Part shown: positions 18,595 to 28,718 of the stretch, in pieces
How the letters are laid out: every line of letters begins with the position of its first letter
Numbering within the stretch: the first letter of the stretch is position 1
NCBI GenBank assembly: GCA_956465555.1
Contig: OY101116.1
Coordinates: 3,658,001 to 3,722,000 of the forward strand
From: Nitzschia sp. pyKryTriq1
Taxonomy: Eukaryota; Bacillariophyta; Bacillariophyceae; Bacillariales; Bacillariaceae
DNA: 64,000 nucleotides
Direction of reading: 5' to 3'
Notes under the pieces: generated by a model
What the model saw: only the letters and a program-made list of their open reading frames with translations
Databases searched by the model: none
What the model was told of the DNA's origin: nothing
Made by a program: the position numbers and the translations under genes

Positions 18595-20148
18595 CTATTG
18601 AGTCTTGGACGAATCGCCACCAGGCATAAAGTCATGAGGTGTCAACTGGTTGTCCTTCTGCGTATCCAATACATCAAAAAGAAAGTCAACTTCCTCGTCC
18701 GAAACGTGATGAGATACCCTGGCTTCAATAAGCCGTGCTTTAAAAGTTTCCTTGTCCATCCGTCCTTTGCCCTGAATCATTTTCTTGACAGTATAATCCA
18801 ATGCGCCCATGTCGGAAAGAGCGCTAACAAAGGTTTCAATCTCCGCTAGACGCCGTGCCGCTCGTTCCTGCATCAGCCCGCCACGAATAAAGGACAAGTA
18901 GAAACCAGCAACCATGATAGCCAATGTTGCACTACTGCTAGTCACAATTGCAAAAGCCATGGGCGACTCTTCGAATCCATTGATCAGATTCATTCCAAAC
19001 AACCCCGTTGTCGCAGTCGTTATCCCCGTAGACACTCCTACTATACCCAAATTTACATTCATTCGAATCAAACGATTGCGGTACCCAGCCAATGCCAGAG
19101 CCACGAACTCTTGCTTGGACTGAAGACGTCCGAGCAGGTACTCGATTTCTTGCAGGATATTCTGAATTTGGCGAGAATACACGCTCAACATCAACTCCAC
19201 ATGCTCGTGGCGTTGGAAATCGACTTGCCCTCCCCGTTTGCGGGCCTCCTCTTGCTCCGTCAACAGCAAGTCCAACATCAGGTCGTCGTCATTCAAAAGG
19301 GAAGTCAAACATTCCAGACTCTGTTTGACCTGTAATTCAAAACTCTGCAGTGAGTCCTTCAATGGAACTAGTTGATGCACTCCTGCATCGCTAAACACTT
19401 CATTCGCGGCTCGATCCAGAAAGTCGTCCACTATGGGTTCAAAAATGCGGATCCGCCGCGTATACGTATCGACTGTATCCCTCAAAACAGCCTCCAGAAA
19501 TATCAATTCCGGCGGATCTCCCGATGTGTCTGTGACAAAAATAGCGGCTAGATCTTTGGCAAATGATTTGGCAATCCTCGAATGAGCATCCAGAATGTAA
19601 ACGGATTCTCGACCAGCCACCGCCCGGACATTCCCAAAGCTCAACAAAATGCAGTCAGTTCGAGGAAGAATCGCAGCGGGAGGCCGTACGAGTCGTCTTT
19701 TGTTGCGAGGAGTGTATCGTTCTTCACGTGAAGTTAAATGCAAGGAAACTAAATCACGGGGGAGGATACTGGTGCGCCTCAAGATTTCGGTGGGCGGTAA
19801 GCTGATGGTGCTCATCCGACCGGACTGGTATCCCACTTGAGTCACTTTGAATTGTTCGTCCTTCCCTTGATGAATCCCGCTGGATGTGAGCCGGAGTTCG
19901 GCTACACGGAGGGCCGCCTCTGCATCTTCCGACGGAGTGGTCTGTGTAGTAGTACCATCGTTTGGGGGTACTGTTGAGAGCCCGCGATGGCCTGATGGTG
20001 TCCTTTCGGACCGACAGAAATGGAATGCAGCCGCAGTAGGACCTTGTCGCCGTCGCTGAATGTCGTTCCGACATAACGTCATAATGTTTTTTTGTCCTTG
20101 GTGGCCACGACCCCTCCTCGTCGCAACATGGAAGAGCGACCTAATCAT
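18595..20148 (-). CDS. MRS2/CorA-type magnesium channel with degenerate EF-hand, copy 2
   Basis: This is a 517-residue paralogue of the gene at 12150, in opposite orientation. The N-terminus (MIRSLFHVATRRGRGHQ) is a clear mitochondrial presequence type, with RGLSTVPP further on as a possible cleavage region. The CorA-like helical domain, two membrane segments and the GMN motif (LFGMNLINGFE) are retained. The C-terminal extension is also present, but its EF-hand loop reads DTQKDNQLTPHD. Gln at positions 3 and 7 of the loop probably weakens calcium binding compared with copy 1. The middle 743 bp is nearly identical to copy 1, while the presequence and the segment from the second membrane helix onward differ, which points to gene conversion. 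Confidence 0.85.
   Translation of the reverse strand: MIRSLFHVATRRGRGHQGQKNIMTLCRNDIQRRRQGPTAAAFHFCRSERTPSGHRGLSTVPPNDGTTTQTTPSEDAEAALRVAELRLTSSGIHQGKDEQFKVTQVGYQSGRMSTISLPPTEILRRTSILPRDLVSLHLTSREERYTPRNKRRLVRPPAAILPRTDCILLSFGNVRAVAGRESVYILDAHSRIAKSFAKDLAAIFVTDTSGDPPELIFLEAVLRDTVDTYTRRIRIFEPIVDDFLDRAANEVFSDAGVHQLVPLKDSLQSFELQVKQSLECLTSLLNDDDLMLDLLLTEQEEARKRGGQVDFQRHEHVELMLSVYSRQIQNILQEIEYLLGRLQSKQEFVALALAGYRNRLIRMNVNLGIVGVSTGITTATTGLFGMNLINGFEESPMAFAIVTSSSATLAIMVAGFYLSFIRGGLMQERAARRLAEIETFVSALSDMGALDYTVKKMIQGKGRMDKETFKARLIEARVSHHVSDEEVDFLFDVLDTQKDNQLTPHDFMPGGDSSKTQ
18965..19707 (-). repeat. 743-bp near-identical inverted duplicate, right copy
   Basis: Reverse-complement partner of 12591-13333, equal in length with no visible indels. 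The two copies are separated by 5.6 kb that includes the LTR element and the isomerase gene. Confidence 0.9.
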
Positions 20149-20888
20149 CCTCCCTTTTCAAGACGTAGAAAGTTTGAACAATACTATGTATGGCGCCCCA
20201 CTGCGGATATGATCAAGAAAAATACGAAATGAGACACGAAGTTGGTCGTCGTCGAAGGTTGTTCCGCTTCAGGCTTCAGAATACAACATGTTGTACATTC
20301 TATCGATACAATGAACTACTACCCTCTAACACGAATAGTAGCACCAGCTGAGCTAAATCCATACCACTGGTGCAAAATACAACACTCATCGAACTGTCTC
20401 ATGTTGTACTCGTACAGAAAATGGCGGAAAAAGAAATGAATTTTTCTATGACGCATGCTCCATTTCGTATAAAGGACAGACGCGCGAAACCCAAATTTCG
20501 TCTTGCCATCGCCTCACTATACTATTATCGCTGCGATGTATTGATAGTGCGGTATTGGCAACGTACAAGTACCTGGTACCGTATCGCATACTACCGGTAC
20601 TATTCTCTCCTGTCTCCTCTCTCCTGTCCCCCTTTTCCTCTTTCCTGCATTTCTTTCGTCGCTATATTCCTTCTCCTCTCGAAGTCCCCATTCCAATTTG
20701 ACCGTCCATCGTCCTCCATCCTTTTCTTCCAGGTTACAGCAGACGAACCATTCTAATTAAAATCCACCACTCCCTCATCGAACTGGAGAGAAATCACCGG
20801 TTTGAATTTGAAGGTTTCGGTGATCCGATCCGCTCTTCTACAGTATCTCGAAGGCACAAAACGCTGGCCGCCCAAGACGGACGACATC
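20149..20888. other. Divergent promoter region
   Basis: It lies between the second magnesium channel gene and the first EamA-type transporter gene. There are GGTACC/TACCGGTAC motifs at 20570-20600, followed by a C/T-rich stretch (20605-20740). The transporter frame is open to 20802 but has no ATG before 20889. Confidence 0.5.
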
Positions 20889-22040
20889 ATGCCAACTGCT
20901 TATTCCTCCTCCTCCTCCGCTAAGAATGAGGGCGCTAATGGTATGGAGACGGTAATATTAATAAGCAATCCAGCAAAGAAGCAGCACCAGCACCAACCGC
21001 AGCAGCAGCAGCAGCAACAACATGAAATGATTCCACATGATAGTGTGACCCTTGCCAACGCCGCCTTTTACGTCTTATCGGGGTGTTCCCAGCCGATCCT
21101 CATGACGACGTGTCGCGACGCAGGTTTGGCGAATTCCTCCAGCCAGCTGTATATGCTATTCTATTATATTGGACCAGCTCTAGTAATTGTTCCACTGTGG
21201 TTAGAAGGCAGTCACTGGCCATCAACGAGGACGATTTTGCGGGGATGTGGCATTGCCATGTTTGATATTTGCTCTCAAACCTTGAATTACACGGGGGCGT
21301 CGTTAGCAGGACCTACCATTTTTGCCATTGTCTATTCGAGTGTGACTATCTGGACGGCTGTCTTTTCGCAGCTTCTTCTAGGAAGGACTATGAATCAATG
21401 GCAGTGGGTTGCGGTTCTCATTGTATTTGGAGGATTGACCTTGACCGCGACGGATTCTTCCAAATTAGGAAGGGACGTATTGCATGGATTGGTATTGGTG
21501 GTGGTAGGATCGATCATGCATGCCTTGACATATGTCATGTTGGAGGGAATCATGACAGTGGGAGATGAGAAATTGTCGATTCCTCAGAATTGTGCCGTAC
21601 AGGGGATCGTGGCGGCCACGTGTTTTTTTCTGTGGCAAGTGGTGTATACGATACCGCGATGGGAAGGCTTGATTGGAGAGCCCATGGAACAAGCAGGAAC
21701 GACAGTTTGGGCAGCCCTGGGAATATTGGTGATGTTTGCGGGTACCAACTTGGTACATGCCATGACATTTTTGCATACTCTTAGACATTTTGCCGGTGGG
21801 GCGACGAGCGCAGGGGTCATGAAAGGTCTTCAAGCAGTCCTCGTCTTTGTCGCGACCCATTTTTTGTACTGTGGACGATCGGGAGGAGAAGAAATGTGTT
21901 TCACGCGAGGCAAATTCTTATCCTTGACAACTGTAGCAGGAGGTGTGACGGCATACGGCGTGGCAACCTCGGCTCGAGAACGAACCGGATCTCGAGGAGG
22001 TCAAGGATATCACCGAGTACAGCAGCATCAAGACCACTAA
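20889..22040 (+). CDS. EamA/DMT-type transporter, copy 1
   Basis: From the first ATG the protein has 383 residues with about ten membrane segments, the layout of the drug/metabolite transporter superfamily. The N-terminus is a soluble Ser- and Gln-rich tail of about 55 residues. Two EamA-like halves follow. The first ends with the well-conserved block LAGPTIFAIVYSSVTIWTAV, then QWVAVLIVFGGLTLTATDSS; the second contains GGATSAGVMKGLQAVLVFV. The substrate is unknown; nucleotide-sugar, triose-phosphate and solute carriers share this fold. The gene at 25335 is a close paralogue in the same direction, with two unrelated genes in between. Confidence 0.75.
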   Translation: MPTAYSSSSSAKNEGANGMETVILISNPAKKQHQHQPQQQQQQQHEMIPHDSVTLANAAFYVLSGCSQPILMTTCRDAGLANSSSQLYMLFYYIGPALVIVPLWLEGSHWPSTRTILRGCGIAMFDICSQTLNYTGASLAGPTIFAIVYSSVTIWTAVFSQLLLGRTMNQWQWVAVLIVFGGLTLTATDSSKLGRDVLHGLVLVVVGSIMHALTYVMLEGIMTVGDEKLSIPQNCAVQGIVAATCFFLWQVVYTIPRWEGLIGEPMEQAGTTVWAALGILVMFAGTNLVHAMTFLHTLRHFAGGATSAGVMKGLQAVLVFVATHFLYCGRSGGEEMCFTRGKFLSLTTVAGGVTAYGVATSARERTGSRGGQGYHRVQQHQDH

Positions 22041-22071
22041 GTCGAAATAGAGTCGTTGGTATCGTGTCGTA

Positions 22072-23055
22072 CTAAAATGATAGATACTCCTCCTTTCTAT
22101 TCTGCAATTTCTCCTGAACCAACCGGTAGAGCTTTGGAGGAATGGTATGATTCACGGCAGGAAGGATCATGGACATCCAGGCCCACAGAAAATTAATGTT
22201 CGACGATGAATCATCATCACCATCATCACCACCACCACTGGCAGAGTCGAGTGGCACGACTGATGCTACTTCCTGCAATAGTTTCATCCTTGCCGACGTC
22301 TGACAAGGATGAAGGAAATACGACGGAAAGCCAGTATGTGGATGTTGTTCCTGGGAGACAAACTCCCATGAGGATTCCGTCGTACCAACTTCTTTCAACC
22401 CACCCTCGCCATCAGCATTATCATCATCATCTATGCTGGAAGCCTTCGGAGAGAGCAATTGAACGACCTGAGATCTGGAACAAGGAGAGCCGTGTGAATT
22501 TTGTACATGGAAGTATAGGACTGGAACTTGGTAGGTATCGCTATAGACCACCGAAAATGCCCACTGAATGGAAACGACGGGCGAGTTTTCACCACCAATA
22601 GTATGCTGCAGTTCCGAATCGACCAAGATGCTGTCGTCTTCTAGTGGGTCGACTTCCTCCAGTTCCAGCAGTTGCTCGCTGGCTTCTTGTGGTGCTGCAG
22701 GTTGCTTCTGAAGATGGCGGCGATCGGTGCTTTCGTCGAGGTGAGAAGTCGTGATGGCTCCATGTTTCAGATACATAGAACTACCCATCGTCGTGTCTCG
22801 TTGGATATCCCAATGGAGCAATGCGAAGGCATCATCATCACCATCATTGTTACGATTTGAAGACTGCTTGACGATTTCTTGCAAGCATCGACACAGACTT
22901 GTTCCTTCGTCCTCGAAACGTACTCGGGACCAGATCATGAAACCCTCTACCCTCTTTCCCCATTGTCGGACCGAGGCGAACGACGACGCCGAAGAAGAAG
23001 AAGAAGAAAGGAATGATTGGATGGACGATGGATACTCCGCTCCGCCGGCACCCAA
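22072..23055 (-). CDS. ATG10: Autophagy E2-like enzyme ATG10
   Basis: The 3' part is diagnostic. A strand reads VVYSDTYQVPVLYFHVQNSH, then comes FVSQEQHPHTGFPSYFLHPC with Gln-Thr following, the ATG10 active-site region in which the Cys of HPCxT carries ATG12. The end (NFLWAWMSMILPAVN) matches the family's final helix. ATG10 conjugates ATG12 to ATG5 in autophagosome formation. Acidic, low-complexity insertions lengthen it to over 300 residues compared with about 220 in animals. The 5' end is unresolved. The frame is open from 23055 after a TGA, the first in-frame ATG is at 22938, and the preceding residues (SSIQSFLSSSS...RQWGKRVEGF) look coding, so a short upstream exon is likely. Confidence 0.8.
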   Translation of the reverse strand: MGAGGAEYPSSIQSFLSSSSSSASSFASVRQWGKRVEGFMIWSRVRFEDEGTSLCRCLQEIVKQSSNRNNDGDDDAFALLHWDIQRDTTMGSSMYLKHGAITTSHLDESTDRRHLQKQPAAPQEASEQLLELEEVDPLEDDSILVDSELQHTIGGENSPVVSIQWAFSVVYSDTYQVPVLYFHVQNSHGSPCSRSQVVQLLSPKASSIDDDDNADGEGGLKEVGTTESSWEFVSQEQHPHTGFPSYFLHPCQTSARMKLLQEVASVVPLDSASGGGDDGDDDSSSNINFLWAWMSMILPAVNHTIPPKLYRLVQEKLQNRKEEYLSF

Positions 23056-23488
23056 AACAGGTCAACAGCTTGTAGAACGGGCTGTTGGTCCTTTTTCTCC
23101 TTTTGACGTTCCTCCGCTTCTTCGGTTCGGGTTTTATGATGTTTGGAGGCACGGCGGGCTCGCCAGCTGCTCCAGCTGTTCCGTAGGACTCTACGACGAG
23201 CTACGAAGGTAATAGCTAAAGGATGTTCGCAGCAGCAAGTCAAAGTACGCACGATGAAATCTGAAAGGCTTATATATCGAGAGTAGAGTGATGCACTACG
23301 ACATCGAAGAATGTCCGAAGAGCAAACAGTAGTTCGTGCCCCGCCCCTGCTACAAGTATCTTTTTTCCAACGTTGTTCTCCTTCTCGTCATCGAGGACTG
23401 GTCGAGAAAACACTCTCACTTTCCCGAGAATCATCCAAAATCGGATTACAGGATCAATACCACACATCAACGGCCCTCATTATTGACC
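23056..23488. other. Divergent intergenic region
   Basis: It should hold the missing first exon or leader of the ATG10 gene and the promoter of the plastid protein gene. I could not place the exon with confidence; overlapping minus-strand frames up to 23252 are candidates. Confidence 0.4.
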
Positions 23489-24393
23489 ATGAAGCTCACC
23501 CTCGCCCTTCTTTCGCTGGCAAGCGCTGCCTCTGCCTTTCAGTTGGCACCCACCACGCGTGTCATGGCCACGACTTCCCTCGCGGCCGCAACAACGGGCG
23601 ACAACATGAAGCCCAACGACTGGACAGGATACCCAGTCGGCCAGAAGAAGTCCACGACGCCCGTCCCCGCTCGCAAGGTGAATGGTTTGCAACGTGCCAC
23701 GATGCCGGACGTCATGCTTGACCCCAGCTTCTCCCTAACATGGGCTATTGGTGCCCTTGGTCCTCTCATTATGTGGTACCATCCTTGTAAGTACTGTACT
23801 GTCTGTGAAACATACGACTGAATGAAGCCATCACCAACAAGGTCCACATGACCCGAAATGCCCGTCTTCCTTTCTCTCACCCAATCTTTCCTCTTCGTCT
23901 TTCGCATCGACTTTTAGCCTACATGGCGGATGGAAGTCCTTCCTTGCTTGGAATTTTCGGAGGTGGCTTCCACATTCTTTTCGCCGCCCTCCTCTGGGTC
24001 CAAACGTCGCGCGTCCGATGTGTCTTTGAAAAGGACTCATTTGAGTTCTACAACATCAAGGGACCTGGTCTAGACTTGGAAAATGGAGCCTGGCTCGAGA
24101 AGAAGCCCGATAACTACGTGGCGGCCACTCCTAATCGTTGGAAGTACGATTCTATTGTCAACTACGGATTCTTCCCCTCGGAGGAATTCCCGGTCATTTG
24201 CTATTTCAAAGAGACCGAAACTCCGGAATGGAAATGGAACCGCTGGTTTGCAGCCTTTGACTCATATGGACGTGGACAACCCCACTTTTTCCCGGGTATC
24301 TGCAACGTGAGGCAATTCAAGGAACAAATGGAAATCCGAGGTGTCAAGAGGAAGCCCATTCCTACCTTGAAGTCGATCAAGAAGAACTATTAA
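23489..24393 (+). CDS. Plastid-targeted DUF3119-like protein
   Basis: Two exons, 23489-23786 and 23918-24393, are separated by a 131-bp GTAAGT...TTTTAG intron (phase 1) and give 257 residues. The N-terminus MKLTLALLSLASAASAFQ is a signal peptide ending in an ASA-F cleavage motif with Phe at +1, the hallmark of diatom plastid import. The mature part has two membrane-like segments (FSLTWAIGALGPLIMWY and LLGIFGGGFHILFAALLWV). It ends in a soluble region whose pattern, FPVICYFKET then PHFFPGICNVRQFKEQM, resembles the DUF3119 family of cyanobacteria and plastids. Its function is unknown. A thylakoid or envelope location is inferred. Confidence 0.7.
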
Positions 24394-25334
24394 GCAGCAC
24401 CCAGCGGAAGAGCGACCATGCCTGAGGGGCATGTAAAAATGCTTCTCGCTCATGAGTGCAACAATGAAGTGGGGAAAAAGGGAAACCAAAACTGGAAAGA
24501 ATGAAGAAATCAAGAGCGGAGGCCGTATATATGGTCCGGCACACCCCAGGATTAGGTTTTATCTTTTTTAGGAATTCTGTCAATGCAAACCTTGCCCTGT
24601 GGTGGTGGTTCATAAAAGGAGGGAAAGAGTAGGTCTGGTGGATGTGAGAACGCGCTCCACTCTCTATTATAATGCAGGCACTGCGCTTCGTACCGCCACA
24701 AGCTGTTGTGGCACACGATCATGGGAGCGCTTTGCACGTAATGCATAATATAAAAATACAACACACGCACACAACAGCCTGGTTGTACATTGTAGTATGA
24801 GTGCAGTACGGTAGTAGTTATCGATTTCGAATAGTGGATGGTTAGTATCAAGATTTGACGACGACTGCCATACCGTATGCCGTGCGTGAGATGAGTCGAA
24901 ACTCAAAACACGTCTATACCGATCATATTGGTTCGATTTCAATGGCACAACGTCATCCCTGTAATGTTTTGAGTTGTGCCAAGGGAATTTGATCACTCTC
25001 GGTGCGTGTAGAACAGTTATTGACTACGTGGATTCAAATCTACAGTAAAGTCTGCTAGTCGTACGAACAAGTACTTCGAATACTTTTTTACAGTAAAACA
25101 GCCGCCGACCGCCGAGACGATGGGGGTCGGATGAAAAATGAAAAGAAAAGTCTTTGCACTGCGGTACCTGGTACCCGCACCCGAAACCAGGACGACTCCT
25201 TTCGTACCAGCCACACAAATGGCGACGAAAGTTTCGAGTTGTCAGCACTTGGCTTTCTCCGATACCGGTAGCTAGGTACGAGTAGTGCCAGTGCACGCAC
25301 TATCTGTACCAGTCTGTACCAATACTGTTTCTAT
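24394..25334. other. Intergenic region
   Basis: No supported gene in 0.94 kb. GGTACCTGGTACC occurs at 25163-25175 and GATACCGGTAGCTAGGTAC at 25261-25279, the latter about 60 bp before the next start codon. Confidence 0.5.
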
Positions 25335-26543
25335 ATGAGGAGGCGTCCAGTCCCTCATCCGCTTGATTCCTCTTCTCCCACTTCGCGAGTCGTCGGCACT
25401 AGCCAGAGTAGCACCAGCAGCAACAGTATGTCCCACCTCCAGCATCATGATGATGAAGGTCACCGCTACATCAATGCAGTTTCTCTAGGACAAGCTGCTG
25501 GTTACGTTCTTTCGGGAAGCAGCCAGCCATTGTTACTGCAATTGCTGAGAGAAGCGGGGCTGGCGAACGCCAAGGCACAAGTGTACATGTGGTTTTACTA
25601 TTTTGGTCCCGCCCTCGTCCTGATCCCTCTCTTGTGGCGAGGGGGTCCGTGGCCCCGAACCATCAAGACATTGATTCTAAAAGCGATTGGAATTTCTGTC
25701 TTTGATACCATCGCCGCGTCCTTGAATTATGCCGGTGCGAGCTTGGCGGGGCCGACCATCTTTGCTATTGTTTATTCGAGCGTGACGGTATGGACGGCGT
25801 TATTTTCCCTAATCTTTCTTGGTCGTCGAATAAATACCTGGCAATGGATAAGTGTGGCGACTGTCTTTGGAGGACTGACGCTGACAGCAACAGATTCCTT
25901 ACAGTTGGGCGACGGCGTCATTAGAGGATGTGCCCTGGTTTTGTTTGGATCGGCCATGCACGCCATGACCTATGTTCTGTGCGAGGCCATTATGACCGTT
26001 GGCGAAGAAACGCTCAATGTCCCTCAAAATTGTGGGATCCAATCGACAGTTGCTTGTACCGTCTTGGGTATATGGCAACTCGTCTATACGATACCAAATT
26101 GGCACGAAACCATTGGTGGTCCCATGGAAGAAGCCAATACGCCACTGACGTGGGCTATTGCTCTCCTTGTAGCGTTTGCCTTTTTGAATTGGGTGCATTC
26201 GGTAACCTTCTATGAAACTTTGGTGCATTTTCCTGGTGGGGCAACGAGTGCTGGAGTCATGAAGGGGTTACAAGCCGTTATGGTCTTTGTGTTGACGCAT
26301 TTGGCCTTTTGTGGCAAGACTGGTGGTGAAGAATTATGCTTTACCAAAACCAAATTTATATCATTAATCACAGTGGTGGGTGGTGTGATTAGCTATGGAA
26401 TTGCAACACAGCAAAAACAGCAGCAGCACGAGGAGGCGACTGTAGTGACAAAATCCGCGTCACCATCTGTTATTGCTGCTGGCCGAGGTTACGAGAGTAT
26501 CGAAACTCATGATGATATCGAAATTGAAGCAATCAAATCTTGA
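25335..26543 (+). CDS. EamA/DMT-type transporter, copy 2
   Basis: This 402-residue single-exon protein is a paralogue of the product at 20889. It shares GLTLTATDS, LAGPTIFAIVYSSVTVWTAL, GGATSAGVMKGLQAVMVFV and the ordering of ten membrane segments. The soluble N-terminal tail (about 50 residues, Ser/His rich) and the Gln/Glu-rich C-terminus differ from copy 1. ATG at 25335 is the first in frame. The direct orientation and similar lengths suggest an older tandem duplication that now brackets ATG10 and the DUF3119-like gene. The substrate is unknown. Confidence 0.75.
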   Translation: MRRRPVPHPLDSSSPTSRVVGTSQSSTSSNSMSHLQHHDDEGHRYINAVSLGQAAGYVLSGSSQPLLLQLLREAGLANAKAQVYMWFYYFGPALVLIPLLWRGGPWPRTIKTLILKAIGISVFDTIAASLNYAGASLAGPTIFAIVYSSVTVWTALFSLIFLGRRINTWQWISVATVFGGLTLTATDSLQLGDGVIRGCALVLFGSAMHAMTYVLCEAIMTVGEETLNVPQNCGIQSTVACTVLGIWQLVYTIPNWHETIGGPMEEANTPLTWAIALLVAFAFLNWVHSVTFYETLVHFPGGATSAGVMKGLQAVMVFVLTHLAFCGKTGGEELCFTKTKFISLITVVGGVISYGIATQQKQQQHEEATVVTKSASPSVIAAGRGYESIETHDDIEIEAIKS

Positions 26544-27516
26544 TTTCAGTAGATATCGGATACAAGCAGTGGAAAGAATAATGCACGGAAAGGATTGAGT
26601 GTCGTACTGTACTACCCCCCCCCCCCCCCCCCCCCCGAAGAACTTGCTTCTCAAGTCACTGGACGAGATCGTGCTTCGCGAACCAGGTCCAGCATCGTAG
26701 GAGAGATTTTGGTGGCGGTCTATGTCGATTTCTCCCGTGGATCAAGCACTTCCATCATGCAAATGTACATTCTCTGCAGTCGCTGAATTGCTTCGCCGAA
26801 CTGTCAGGTACTTCACTTTCTGCTTTTGTGATGCTCACTACTACCTGCTGAGTTTGCGACTTTTCTTGTAGATACATTCTCGCAGCAATGATATTATGAC
26901 AACTCGAACATTTTACGACACGAAGTTCTGCCCATTAAAATCCTCAGGGTCCGATAGTAGGCCAACAACACTGCGACAAGAAACACGACGACGATGATGA
27001 TGACAATTTCTTCGTCTTATTGAAAGCATGGTCACGAGAGATTGCTCCCAACCGTTTCACTTCGGACAAGTCTCCCTTTTTCGCTGCCACGACAATGGCT
27101 GGCTCCGGAGGATCGTCGTTTTTTGCATGACTAGTGTCATAACCAAAGCCTCGCCCCGCATGTGTGTGGCTCTTCTATTTTAGTCGGGAGTAGTGTGAGT
27201 AATGATGTGTGTCTCATTGTTGGTTGTTGACATTTTAATATTACTACTACTACTACTAGAGAGACTATTATTTCTTTCTTATTGCTTCTCGCTATGAAGC
27301 CAAAATTCAAAATTTACCAGCATTTTAACGTTAATTCGACAGAAGAGCGAGCGAGGCGGTCATCGTCTTTTTCTGATGTTGACACCACCCAACCTTTTTG
27401 TGTACTGGTACGTTGACTGTTTTCGATGAGAACGCTTCCCATCGCCGCGTCACTGCAGATATGGCATGGCGACGGGCTAGCTGATGGCGGTAAAGTCGGG
27501 ATCGTCTTACAAAACA
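26544..27516. other. Intergenic region
   Basis: No gene is supported. It contains a homopolymer C run (listed separately) and a short TAC/TACT run at 27240-27260. The last 100 bases are presumably leader of the next gene. Confidence 0.5.
26615..26636. repeat. Poly-C run of 22 bases
   Basis: Uninterrupted C on the plus strand, 70 bp after the transporter stop codon. The complementary G run could form a quadruplex. The exact length is uncertain because homopolymers are error prone in sequencing. Confidence 0.85.
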
Positions 27517-28269
27517 ATGAAGTTATCATCTCTGCTCGTTGTAACAACTTTGTCGATATCATCTATTTGTCTACCAAGGAAATCATTCGCCTTTCCAGCA
27601 TCCCTGACTACGACACCACCATCTACCAGCAGGGTCCTAGTAGAAGGAAGATCTCAAAGAACAGGTGAGGGAATATGAGTTCCGTATCAGCAATAATCGT
27701 AACATTGAAAAAACTCGGTCGTCTCAATTTTGAATGCACCTTCTTTATCCTTATTATTAGGCTTGAAAATGTCCTCGAATGGAGTCACTACGTACATTGT
27801 TGAAATTGAAAAGCCAGACGACGTCAATGTCATCGTGGGCATGACCCACTTCATCAAAACAGTCGACGACATTCACGAAGCTATGGTTGGAACTGTTCCA
27901 GGTATCAAATTCGGACTTGGATTTTGCGAAGCGTCGGGGCATCGATTGGTGCGATGGACAGGAACGGATGAACGATGCCTAGAAATCGCGAAAAGCAATG
28001 CTCAAGCCATCGCCTGTGGCCATTCCTTCATTTTGGTGTTGGGGGCGCCCACATTTCCCATTCACATTTTGAAAGCACTGAAAGATGTTCCAGAAGTTTG
28101 TCATATCTTCTGTGCGACACAAAATCGGTTGCAGTTGATTGTGGCAGAAACCGAAGCGGGGCGTGGGATTATGGGTGTGATCGATGGCCAACCACCATTG
28201 GGAATCGAAGATGCATTTAAGATTGAGGAACGGCGCAATTTTCTGAAAACGATTGGATACAAGCTTTAG
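27517..28269 (+). CDS. Plastid-targeted adenosine-specific-kinase-family protein (DUF355)
   Basis: Exons 27517-27664 and 27761-28269 join through a 96-bp GTGAGG...TTATTAG intron at phase 1, giving 218 residues. Residues 1-26 are a signal peptide, ending SFAFPAS, which is the plastid-import cleavage motif of diatoms; a short Ser/Thr/Arg-rich transit stretch follows. The rest is a full-length member of the small archaeal/bacterial family called adenosine-specific kinase (DUF355). It includes GMTHFIKTVDDIHEA, GHSFILVLGAPTFPIHIL, VPEVCHIFCATQNRL and GIMGVIDGQPPLGIED. The name comes from a structural study of an archaeal member; the true reaction in this alga is unknown. The family is mainly prokaryotic, so acquisition by transfer is a reasonable inference. 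Confidence 0.8.
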
Positions 28270-28718
28270 TACAAGTACCGGTAGCATTTTTAAGACAACG
28301 ATTAACATTACTAACCTATCCTACCAGTATGCATCCACCCATCCTAGAACAAAACAGCCATAGTTACAGAAACACTTCAATTCAATATCAATGATAAGAA
28401 AAATAGTCCGGACCGGGCCTTAGGCCAACGAATTTGAAACACTATTGTAGATACTAATGTTCATCGGTCTAGAATGTCCGAGAGAGTTGAGGGCTGGTTG
28501 GCGCCTCTCCGCCACCCCAATTTTTGGGTGCGTCAGTCCGTCAGCCGCTTAGGTAAAGAGTGATGGATCCACCCGAATTTTTGAGTCGTCGTCCAGCAGC
28601 ATCGTCCTCATTCTCATGATCACACTGCAACAACTTCATTGATTGCTAGTTCTCCTCTGTTGACGTGCCTCGTCCATACCGGTACAGTAGTCTCATTAGA
28701 AGTACAAAACAGTACAGT
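28270..28718. other. Intergenic region with promoter-proximal palindrome
   Basis: No gene. TACCGGTAC lies at 28677-28685, 33 bp before the homoserine dehydrogenase ATG. Another TACCGGTA-type site follows the previous stop codon at about 28276. Confidence 0.5.

Noticed and set aside
24900-24960. GGTTCGATTTC word considered as a tRNA T-arm
   Set aside because: Flanking bases do not form T-stem or acceptor-stem pairs, and no anticodon arm lies at the expected distance.
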